Below are positions 42,460 to 48,935 of a stretch of 48,935 nucleotides of DNA, piece after piece. How positions within the stretch are numbered: position 1 is the stretch's first letter; the number at the start of each line of letters is the position of its first letter. Made by a program: the position numbers and the translations under genes. This DNA is from an uncultured Flavihumibacter sp. (GTDB lineage: Bacteria > Bacteroidota > Bacteroidia > Chitinophagales > Chitinophagaceae): NCBI GenBank assembly GCA_946482545.1, contig CAMLRX010000014.1:1-48935 (forward strand), in the 5' to 3' direction. A model generated the notes under the pieces. It did no database searches. It was not told where the DNA came from and saw only the letters and a list, made by a program, of their open reading frames with translations.

Positions 42460-43866
42460 TCAGCGAATGGTATCAATCAGCGGTTGCATCCATTTTCCCT
42501 GTGAGGAGCCTGCGGTGCTGTTGAATAGAAATATGAGCGCTTTCTTTTTTACCGGGTTGAAAATAAGGTAAGAACCGAACCCGCCTGTTTTGCCATTGTG
42601 GGTGATCAGTTCATCTGAACCCTCTTTTTTCAGGAGGAACCAGCCCAACCCGATGGCCGGATCGGAAGCCGTTTGTTGGTGCGTAAGTTTTATAGCCGCG
42701 AAGCCCGGGGCTTTTTCATCCCATTGTGCCCGGGTATATTTAACGAGGTCAACCATATTGGAACGGATGGCACCCGCTGCCTGGAAAGCGGCCAGGTTCC
42801 AGGGCTGGGTAATGTTCCCGGCATCGTTATGGCCGGAAGCCAGGCGGGACTTCGTTTTTTCGTCAATGGTAATGGTGGTATGCGTCATCTTCAAAGGACC
42901 AGTGATCATTTTTTGTAAGAGTTGCTCATAAGGTGCTCCCGCAACATTTTCGATGAGGTTACCCAATAAACCCACTGCGAGGTTGGAATACTGGAACTTA
43001 GTTCCGGCACTGCGGTAGGGTTTGAAATGGTTCAGAAAACTCATGAGCATTGCTTTCGAATAATGGGCAAATGGATCCTGCATATTGAAGCCTGGTGTCA
43101 AAGCCAGTGTTGGCGGCACTTCCGGGTATCCGGAACTATGGTTGCTTAAGGATACAACCGTGATGGCCGTATCTTTAAAAACCTGCGGCTTTACTGAATC
43201 AGGAAGGTATTTGTTGATCGGATCATTCAACTTCATCCTACCCTGCAATACCAATTGCGCCAGCATATTGGCCGTGAATGTTTTGGTGATAGAGCCGATC
43301 TCGTAAATGGTCAGGCTATCAGGCATTGGTTCATTCGAATCACTGTAGTTGTAAAAGCTGGTTTTGTCGTTATCAATGAACGCTACGCTAACGCCTTTTG
43401 TACCGGGGATCGAGAGGTATTCCTTCAACTGTTTGTCGGCAAGCGAATCAACCCTGGTACGCATCGGGTTGGCCGCACTAATTCCGGTGTTTTTCTTTTC
43501 CCCGTTGAAGGGTGCGAAAAAATACCCTTCAATTTTAGCGGAATCATCAACATAAAGGTCAAGTATGAGTCTCATGGAACTTGTTTCCACGAGGTACTTT
43601 CCATTTTTTCCGGTTGTCGATCTTTTATTGCTGCTTTTCCATTCCCCGAGTTGGTCCTTCAGCATTTTATGTGTTTCCCTGAATTTTTCTGGCGGAACGG
43701 CTTTTAAAAAATTCGGGCTCAGCAGGGTCATGAATGAATCGGCGCTTTCCCTGTTGTGGAAACGTTGCATCTGTTCTACCAGGCGGTTCCAGGGAATGGA
43801 GTCGGGTATATTCGCTTTGCTGTTAATGGCGATGAAAGAACAGATAAGGATAAGCGTTCTGCGCAT
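42460..43866 (-). CDS. Secreted serine hydrolase, beta-lactamase/PBP4* family
   Basis: A 468-residue exported protein. A signal peptide (MRRTLILICSFIAINSKA) is followed by a DUF3887-like region (about 25-120) and a class C beta-lactamase-like hydrolase domain with SITK at 192-195 (catalytic Ser192, Lys195), the YSN motif (FQYSNLAVG) and HNGKTGGF in place of the KTG triad. Such proteins are esterases, D-aminopeptidases or peptidoglycan hydrolases; the beta-lactam role cannot be assumed. It stands alone, 50 bp from mgsA on the same strand. Confidence 0.9.
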   Translation of the reverse strand: MRRTLILICSFIAINSKANIPDSIPWNRLVEQMQRFHNRESADSFMTLLSPNFLKAVPPEKFRETHKMLKDQLGEWKSSNKRSTTGKNGKYLVETSSMRLILDLYVDDSAKIEGYFFAPFNGEKKNTGISAANPMRTRVDSLADKQLKEYLSIPGTKGVSVAFIDNDKTSFYNYSDSNEPMPDSLTIYEIGSITKTFTANMLAQLVLQGRMKLNDPINKYLPDSVKPQVFKDTAITVVSLSNHSSGYPEVPPTLALTPGFNMQDPFAHYSKAMLMSFLNHFKPYRSAGTKFQYSNLAVGLLGNLIENVAGAPYEQLLQKMITGPLKMTHTTITIDEKTKSRLASGHNDAGNITQPWNLAAFQAAGAIRSNMVDLVKYTRAQWDEKAPGFAAIKLTHQQTASDPAIGLGWFLLKKEGSDELITHNGKTGGFGSYLIFNPVKKKALIFLFNSTAGSSQGKWMQPLIDTIR

Positions 43867-43915
43867 GGCGATTCATTTGAAATGAAGGAAAGATAATCCA
43901 GGAATCCCCTGTTGG

Positions 43916-44374
43916 TCAGACTTTCCTTGACAGATACGCCTGGTAATCCGGCACCTGCGTATTGTATTCCTGGTGCATTAATGGAGAAGTGAGCATAAAA
44001 TCGGCCGTGGCACGGTCACAAGCCATCGGGATATTCCATACCACGCCCAGGCGCAACAAGGCTTTGATGTCCGGATCGTGGGGCTGAGGTTCCATGGGAT
44101 CCCAGAAGAAGATGAGCACATCCACTTCCCCCTGTGCGATCATGGAGCCGATTTGCTGGTCGCCGCCAAGGGGACCGCTCATCAGTTTACGCACGGGGCG
44201 ATCCAATTCTTCTTCCATCATTTTACCTGTGGTGCCTGTGGCATACAATTCGTGACGCGCCAGGGCGGCTTTGTTGTATTTGGCCCATTCTATAAGGTCC
44301 TTCTTTTTATTGTCGTGCGCCACGAGGGCGATGCGTTTCCGTGCGTTAAGGGTTCTGATCGTCTGCATGTTCAT
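43916..44374 (-). CDS. mgsA: Methylglyoxal synthase
   Basis: A 152-residue protein, the same length as E. coli MgsA. It converts dihydroxyacetone phosphate to methylglyoxal and phosphate, a bypass of glycolysis when phosphate is short. Motifs are IALVAHDNKKKDLIEW, LYATGTTG, SGPLGGDQQIG (with the catalytic Asp) and FFWDPMEPQPHDPDIKALLR. It is divergent from an aldo/keto reductase, 83 bp apart, which may detoxify its product. Confidence 0.97.
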   Translation of the reverse strand: MNMQTIRTLNARKRIALVAHDNKKKDLIEWAKYNKAALARHELYATGTTGKMMEEELDRPVRKLMSGPLGGDQQIGSMIAQGEVDVLIFFWDPMEPQPHDPDIKALLRLGVVWNIPMACDRATADFMLTSPLMHQEYNTQVPDYQAYLSRKV

Positions 44375-44457
44375 TTTTTGTGAAGTCTAAAGATACAGAA
44401 CTCTCCGGCGAACATAAAGGCTGGTTTGCTGTAATTTGCAGATACAAATATCACGTT

Positions 44458-45450
44458 ATGGAAAGAAGAACATTGGGCACATCAGCAGTAAAAGTTACCC
44501 CGATCGCTTATGGCGCCTGGGCCATCGGAGGATGGATGTGGGGCGGAGCGGATGAACAAGAGGCCATTGAAGCCATCAAAGCATCACTCGAAAACGGCAT
44601 CACCACCATTGATACTGCGCCAGTTTACGGTTTTGGCAGAAGTGAGGAACTGGTTGGAAAAGCATTGGAAGGAGTACCGCGCGATCGATATGAATTGCTT
44701 ACCAAATTCGGGCTCAACTGGGAAACCCCTGAAGGAGAGTATTTCTTCGATACAAAAAGCAACGAAGGCGCTCCGCTGAAAATTTATAAGTACTCCTCTA
44801 AAAAGCGCGTGATCGAAGAATGTGAAGCCAGCTTAAAAAGGCTCAGCACAGATTATATCGACCTGCTCCAGATTCATTGGCCCGATGCCACCACACCTGT
44901 CGCCGAAACCATGGAAGCATTGGAAACATTGCAGCAGCAGGGAAAGATTCGTGCCGGCGGGGTTTGTAATTATAACGCCGCATTGGTATCTGAAGCGCTC
45001 TCCACTTACCGCATCGCTTCCAACCAGGTTCCATACAGTATGCTGAACCGGGATATTGAAGCGGAAGTTGTTCCACAGGCTTTGAAAGAAAACATCAGCA
45101 TCATCGCCTACAGTCCGTTGCAAAGGGGTCTGCTCACAGGAAAGATTAAACGCGATCACGTTTTCGGAGAAGGCGATAGCCGGGAGGGTAATAAATACTA
45201 TACCCCAGAAAATGTAGACCGCGCAAATGCCATGCTGGCGCAACTTCGTCCTATTGCAGAAGGATACAATGCAACGCTGGCACAGCTTGTGTTGAACTGG
45301 ACCATGAACCAGCCCGCGATTGGTTGTGTGCTGGCCGGCGCGCGGAACGCGCAACAGGTGAAAGACAATGCAGGTGCGTTGAGGTTTAAGATTTCCCTGG
45401 GAGATATGGAGAAAATATCCGGGATCGTGAAGAGTGTGGAGCTGGTGTGA
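44458..45450 (+). CDS. Aldo/keto reductase
   Basis: A 330-residue NADPH-dependent AKR barrel. The start at 44458 (MERRTLGTSAVKV) is chosen over one at 44380 because the family N-terminus begins there. The catalytic tetrad is Asp52, Tyr57, Lys83 and His140 (IDTAPVYGFG, LTKFG, LQIHWPD). The sequence pattern fits the AKR family with broad ketone or aldehyde use, such as YajO/YdjG-like enzymes. Its divergent position with mgsA suggests reduction of methylglyoxal; this is inference. Confidence 0.92.
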   Translation: MERRTLGTSAVKVTPIAYGAWAIGGWMWGGADEQEAIEAIKASLENGITTIDTAPVYGFGRSEELVGKALEGVPRDRYELLTKFGLNWETPEGEYFFDTKSNEGAPLKIYKYSSKKRVIEECEASLKRLSTDYIDLLQIHWPDATTPVAETMEALETLQQQGKIRAGGVCNYNAALVSEALSTYRIASNQVPYSMLNRDIEAEVVPQALKENISIIAYSPLQRGLLTGKIKRDHVFGEGDSREGNKYYTPENVDRANAMLAQLRPIAEGYNATLAQLVLNWTMNQPAIGCVLAGARNAQQVKDNAGALRFKISLGDMEKISGIVKSVELV

Positions 45451-45470
45451 GGGCTGGGGATAGTAATATT

Positions 45471-45595
45471 TTTTTCACGCCAAGACGCAAGGGAGCAAGG
45501 ACGCAAGGCGTTGTTTGTGTTTGGTCCGTTTCTGTTTTTTGTTGATTTATGCCACGCAATTGCTTCGTACCTCGCAACGCGGAGACGCAACGTTA
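45471..45595 (+). repeat. Dispersed intergenic repeat copy
   Basis: Begins TTTTTTTCACGCCAAGACGC, continues with GGGAGCAAGGACGCAAGGCG and TTGTTTGTGTTTGG, then carries a second half with CCACGCAATTGCTTCGTACC and TCGCAACGCGGAGACGCAAC. All of these blocks recur in the copies near 30.1 kb, 30.6 kb and 45.9 kb. This gap (45451-46010) holds no credible gene. Confidence 0.7.
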
Positions 45596-45803
45596 AAGCA
45601 CTATTTAATTTCGGGTTGATGTATTTGGAGAAGATGATGTTTTCTTTTCAATATAGAAGAAGTGGTATAAACATCATGATTTGTGATAAAGTAAATAGAG
45701 TCGGCCCTCTGCTTCTGTGAAGAATGAAGCAGTGCTCCTACGAGTATAAAGCAGGATGTCCTGGCCTAAAATTACTAATAAACACACAGCAAGAAGCTCA
45801 ATC

Positions 45804-45956
45804 AGCGTCTAACCTTGCGCCTACGAGGCACGAAGCAGCCCGTCGTTGCGAGAAATATTCAATCCTAAAAATTAAGCCGCAACAATACAAACAAGGCTTT
45901 ACGTCCTTGCTCCATTGCGCCGTGTGCTGCTTGGCAGCACACGATTGCGGGAAAAA
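45804..45956 (-). repeat. Inverted dispersed intergenic repeat copy with a perfect hairpin
   Basis: On the minus strand it reads TTTTTCCCGCAATCGTGTGC, then a perfect 10-bp hairpin (CGTGTGCTGC / GCAGCACACG, 45921-45943, loop 3 nt), then GCGCAATGGAGCAAGGACG and AAAGCCTTGTTTGT. The other end has TTCTCGCAACGACGG and CTTCGTGCCTCGTAGGCGC. The hairpin occupies the slot that is TGCTTCGTACCTCGCA or GTGCTTCGCACTGCGCAG in other copies. Confidence 0.7.
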
Positions 45957-45958
45957 TA

Positions 45959-45982
45959 AAAACGCCCCATCAGGGGCGTTTT
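45959..45982 (-). terminator. Intrinsic terminator of the PpiD/SurA-like gene
   Basis: A perfect 10-bp stem, AAAACGCCCC with GGGGCGTTTT, and the 4-nt loop ATCA. On the minus strand a T-rich tract (TATTTTTC) follows. It lies 28 bp after the foldase gene stop. Confidence 0.9.
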
Positions 45983-46010
45983 CTTTCACTCAATATAATA
46001 CGATTCTTCC

Positions 46011-48113
46011 TTAGAAGAACTTAGACCTGTTATCTTTAATAGTAGCGGATTTTCTCAGTCCTTCCAATGCGGAACGGCCACCAAATTGTTTCATCTGCAT
46101 TTGTGCGGATTCCTTCATTTGCTGTGGGTTCATCGCATCGTTTCCTTTGGCACCGATGCTCTCAGTTTTAACCGCGAATACGCCGGAAGTTCCGTTGATG
46201 AGCGGAGATATCTTATTAATATTCGCTTTGTTGAAGGCCATACCTACGAGCTTGGGTTCAGAACCTGCGCCCTGTACAAAAGTGCTGGCGAAGGATACGC
46301 TGTCTGCACGCAATACCTGTGTACCTGAAGCACCTGCGATGGCTTCGAGGGTGGCGGCGTTGCCAAGTTTCTTACGGATTTCTTCCGCTTTCTTTTCGTT
46401 GCGGACGAATATTTCCACCAACGGACGGGCTTTGGCCGCAGACATGGTTCCTTCGGCATTTACTTCAGTTAACGCGGCTACCACATATTTATCACCAACA
46501 TTCACGGGTTCCAGCACATCACCTTTATCGGCTCCGAAAACCTTCTGAACCAGTTCTCTGGAAGGACCAACACCTGGAATAGCGAAATCATTCTCTTTAA
46601 TATCCGCTGCCACAAATTCCTGCAGTGCTTGTTTTTTCACATTATCCTTAAAAGAAGAAAGGGAACGTGCGTCTCCGGCGAACTGGGTGGCCGCATTGCT
46701 CGCAGTGGTTTCTGTTTCGTTGCTGGCAAGAATGGGTTTTGCGAGATAAGCTATCTTATAAGCCGTCTCAAAGTTTTTCTGGCTGATTACCTCTATATAG
46801 TGGTAACCAAATTGTGTTTTCACCACTTTCTTGTCGCCGGCTGCACCATAGAATACTGTTTCCGCAAACTCTTTTGCCAGGCTGGCGAAGTTGAGGGAGG
46901 AAAATTCATATTCACCACCGTTAGACTTGCTGCCTGGGTCATCACTGTATTTTTCAGCGAGGGCTTTAAAATCAGCACCAGCCTTAATGGCGCCTGCAAT
47001 GCTGTCGATTTTTGCTTTGGCAGAAGAATCAGGCAATCCGGTTTGGGTGCTGATCAGTATGTGACGGCATTTTACGCTATCCGGAATGCTGCGGGAGCTG
47101 AGCATTTTGGCGTACACAAAATTTCCACCATCCAGGTAAGGACCATAAATCTGGCCAGGGGCCAGTGACCGAATGGTGTCCGCATTCACCACCTGAAGTT
47201 TGGACTTCAGTACATACCCATCGAAGAAGGGGCTTTCGGTACCAACCCTGTTCAGGAATTGCTCCGTTTCAGGCGTGGTGGTAAATTCTTCTTTCAGCTG
47301 CTGGATCTGCGCGAGTGTTTCGGCAGTATCTTTTCCGGAAGGGGCAGCATCGAAGGCAACATATACGATGCTTCTTGTTTTCTCTTGTTTGTATTGTTCT
47401 TTGTGTGCGCTTACATATTTATTAATGTCATCATCAGAAACTTTTACGGTAGAATCTGAAACGGTGGCATAAGGCACATTCACAAAGGAGATGTTAGCGA
47501 TAGCACTGTTATCGCTGGCCATTTTATCGATCATCCATTTAGGCACGTAAGAAGCGGAGGAAACCAGGGAAAAATATTTTTCCTGGAGCCTGCTTTTGCC
47601 GATGGCGGGAATGTATTGTTCCGCAAACTGCTTGGCCTGTGGTGTATTTTTCTGAGACTTCAGGTTACGGATTGCAGCTTTCAGCGCTTCTCCGTCGAAC
47701 TGGCCGGTTTCAGGATTCGTGAATTGCTGGCGGAGGTCTTGGGGAGGATTGTCTCCAAAGAACATATCGTTCAGTTCTTTAGGGCTCACCTGCATACCGA
47801 GTTCTTTTGTTTCGGCGGTCAGGAGTTCTTCACCAATAAACTGGTTCCAAACATTCTCACGGATCGTTTGACGGGTAGATTCATTAACGGGCATTCCGGA
47901 CTGCGCATACTGCGCTTCCTGGGCGTCCACCATTTTCTGGAATTCCACATAATCCACTTCTCTTCCGTTTACTTTACCAATAGTAGTGGACTGGCTTCCC
48001 ATTCCTCCACGGCCTGAAAAGGCATCCTGCAGAATGAAGGCGATCAAGCTGATGGCAATGATCACAATCATAATCACTGCGGCACGGTCTCTGATAGTCT
48101 GAATAATCGACAT
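46011..48113 (-). CDS. PpiD/SurA-type periplasmic peptidyl-prolyl isomerase
   Basis: A 700-residue membrane-anchored foldase. One N-terminal helix (VIMIVIIAISLIAFILQDAF) anchors it, followed by a SurA_N-type chaperone region (about 35-230). A parvulin (PpiC) rotamase domain is at about 345-450: CRHILISTQTGLPDSS, FKALAEKYSDDPGSKSNGGE and KTQFGYHYIEV. A long C-terminal region follows, ending RDNRSKFF-like. It should assist outer-membrane protein folding. A full promoter lies upstream, next to the candidate replication origin. Confidence 0.93.
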   Translation of the reverse strand: MSIIQTIRDRAAVIMIVIIAISLIAFILQDAFSGRGGMGSQSTTIGKVNGREVDYVEFQKMVDAQEAQYAQSGMPVNESTRQTIRENVWNQFIGEELLTAETKELGMQVSPKELNDMFFGDNPPQDLRQQFTNPETGQFDGEALKAAIRNLKSQKNTPQAKQFAEQYIPAIGKSRLQEKYFSLVSSASYVPKWMIDKMASDNSAIANISFVNVPYATVSDSTVKVSDDDINKYVSAHKEQYKQEKTRSIVYVAFDAAPSGKDTAETLAQIQQLKEEFTTTPETEQFLNRVGTESPFFDGYVLKSKLQVVNADTIRSLAPGQIYGPYLDGGNFVYAKMLSSRSIPDSVKCRHILISTQTGLPDSSAKAKIDSIAGAIKAGADFKALAEKYSDDPGSKSNGGEYEFSSLNFASLAKEFAETVFYGAAGDKKVVKTQFGYHYIEVISQKNFETAYKIAYLAKPILASNETETTASNAATQFAGDARSLSSFKDNVKKQALQEFVAADIKENDFAIPGVGPSRELVQKVFGADKGDVLEPVNVGDKYVVAALTEVNAEGTMSAAKARPLVEIFVRNEKKAEEIRKKLGNAATLEAIAGASGTQVLRADSVSFASTFVQGAGSEPKLVGMAFNKANINKISPLINGTSGVFAVKTESIGAKGNDAMNPQQMKESAQMQMKQFGGRSALEGLRKSATIKDNRSKFF

Positions 48114-48147
48114 AATCGTTGTATGTATTACTTTTTTGAGTGAGGGG

Positions 48148-48177
48148 CAAATATAGATAAAAAAGAATATTCACAAA
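48148..48177 (-). promoter_or_regulatory. Promoter of the PpiD/SurA-like gene
   Basis: On the minus strand TTTG (48177-48174), an 18-nt spacer and TATATTTG (48155-48148). It is among the best-formed promoters in the window. The leader would be about 28-30 nt. The -33 box lies next to the first DnaA-box-like site at 48179-48187. Confidence 0.6.
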
Positions 48178-48618
48178 TTGTGGAAAACACCGGGTACCCA
48201 TCCGTATTTTAACGGTACTTTTCGGATATCCACATCGGGTGTGAATGAACCTGTTTTCCTGTGGATAAACCCCGGTTCCGAACCTTCCGGACGTGGAAAC
48301 AGGTGGAATAAATACCGGGTTTTTTGAGCCGGTTCAGCTTCTTTAGAAATACCGCACCAATTATCAAGGCTTCATTCACACCAAAAATGGAAGGAAAGCG
48401 CAAAAAAGTTCCGGGCACCTGTTTTGAGTCCACAGTTGGGGATAAGCCACTCAAAAGCACGTTTTTACTGGAAAGCTAAATGTGAATGAGATGTGGAAAT
48501 TAGTGGATAAACCCAGTACCTTTGCAATTCCAAATATTTTAAAAATAATCTTTCCACGAATCCACAACCATAATAGTAATAGTGGGTTAATTAAAAAAGA
48601 TAACTAATAATATATACT
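48174..48618. other. Candidate chromosomal replication origin (oriC)
   Basis: A gene-free stretch of about 445 bp between the divergent foldase and nadA genes. DnaA boxes (consensus TTATCCACA) are one perfect copy at 48260-48268 (minus orientation, TGTGGATAA) and single-mismatch copies at 48179-48187, 48226-48234, 48437-48445 and 48502-48510; two-mismatch sites are at 48492-48500 and 48558-48566. The right end is AT-rich: CCAAATATTTTAAAAATAAT near 48530, and TTAATTAAAAAAGATAACTA and then ATAATATATAC to 48617. ATAATAGTAATAGT near 48570 resembles the DnaA-trio repeat. A chance cluster of this density is unlikely. dnaA is not in the window, so this remains a candidate. Confidence 0.6.
48517..48524 (+). 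promoter_or_regulatory. -7 element upstream of nadA
   Basis: TACCTTTG fits TAnnTTTG. It lies 94 nt before the nadA ATG and inside the candidate origin region, seven bases after a DnaA-box-like site. No TTTG is found at -33. Confidence 0.4.
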
Positions 48619-48935
48619 ATGGAAGTTTTGAACATGGAAAAAGCGGTGGCCGAAGTTTCGAAAAAGGGTTTCCTGGATGTGGAGGTGGACCCAACGCTTG
48701 ACCTGTTTGCGGAGATCGAAAAGCTGAAGAAAGAAAAGAACGCCATATTGCTCGCGCACTATTACCAGGAACCGGATATCCAGGATGTGGCCGACTACAT
48801 CGGGGATAGCCTGGGCCTGGCGCAACAGGCGGAGAAAACCAATGCCGATATTATTGTTTTCGCCGGCGTGCATTTTATGGCTGAAACAGCGAAGATCCTG
48901 AATCCTTCCAAAAAAGTATTGCTGCCCGATCTGAA
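48619..48935 (+). CDS. nadA: Quinolinate synthase A (5' part only)
   Basis: The first 105 codons of nadA, which makes quinolinate from iminoaspartate and dihydroxyacetone phosphate for NAD synthesis using a [4Fe-4S] cluster. The family N-terminal motif [20 protein letters not shown] is complete, followed by [32 protein letters not shown] and KKVLLPD; the first cluster cysteine would lie beyond the window. ATG at 48619 is used; an in-frame ATG at 48634 is possible. The gene is cut off by the window end. Confidence 0.95.
   Translation, partial: MEVLNMEKAVAEVSKKGFLDVEVDPTLDLFAEIEKLKKEKNAILLAHYYQEPDIQDVADYIGDSLGLAQQAEKTNADIIVFAGVHFMAETAKILNPSKKVLLPDL

Overview
This window is a chromosomal segment of a Bacteroidota bacterium, most likely of the class Chitinophagia (family Chitinophagaceae). 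Three things point there. Bacteroidota-type promoter elements (TAnnTTTG, some with an upstream TTTG) sit before many genes. Several families are typical of the phylum: DUF2480, DUF4136 and DUF6169 proteins, a bacterial GH3 protein, paired M16 peptidases, and an RpoN with a long acidic insert. Shine-Dalgarno sequences are almost absent. The phylum is well supported; the family is inference. I see no tRNA, rRNA, insertion sequence, prophage or CRISPR array.

Layout. 1-9.4 kb: end of a GH13 alpha-amylase, a large Dna2-like helicase with a PD-(D/E)XK nuclease domain, a DinB-fold protein, a histidine decarboxylase divergent from an Lrp-type regulator, and polA. 9.4-13.4 kb: a small membrane-anchored protein, a solitary ParA ATPase, an AT-rich two-gene cassette (57-aa protein plus DUF6169 protein), and uvrB. 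13.5-19.6 kb: a DUF4136 lipoprotein and a beta-barrel protein, a strong two-way terminator, a ThuA/DUF1080 pair, a glycerophosphodiesterase with a methionine aminotransferase, and an AraC regulator. 19.7-26.5 kb: an envelope sugar block with GH3, arabinose-5-phosphate isomerase and mannose-1-phosphate guanylyltransferase in one operon, then a multidomain glycosyltransferase divergent from an inositol-monophosphatase-family gene.

26.5-33.2 kb: an active/inactive M16 peptidase pair, an OmpA-family lipoprotein, a repeat-rich intergenic region with one small secreted protein, and rpoN with a membrane protein. 33.2-42.4 kb: a Tat-exported TIM-barrel protein, small enzymes, recA divergent from dnaN, a sterol-desaturase-type hydroxylase, kdsB, corA and DUF2480. 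42.4-48.9 kb: a serine hydrolase, methylglyoxal synthase divergent from an aldo/keto reductase, a second repeat-rich gap, a PpiD/SurA-type foldase, and the start of nadA.

How the genes work together. Kdo supply (kdsD, kdsB) and GDP-mannose supply (manC) feed lipopolysaccharide or capsule, with the foldase and OmpA protein serving envelope assembly. polA, uvrB, recA, dnaN and the Dna2-like protein form a loose replication and repair set. The most notable non-coding feature lies between the foldase gene and nadA: about 0.45 kb with one perfect and four single-mismatch DnaA boxes next to AT-rich tracts, flanked by genes transcribed outward. It is a good candidate for the chromosomal replication origin. 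Other points of interest are the small-protein/DUF6169 cassette, a family of dispersed hairpin-bearing intergenic repeats, and -7 promoter elements that end 5-6 nt before start codons, which suggests leaderless transcripts.
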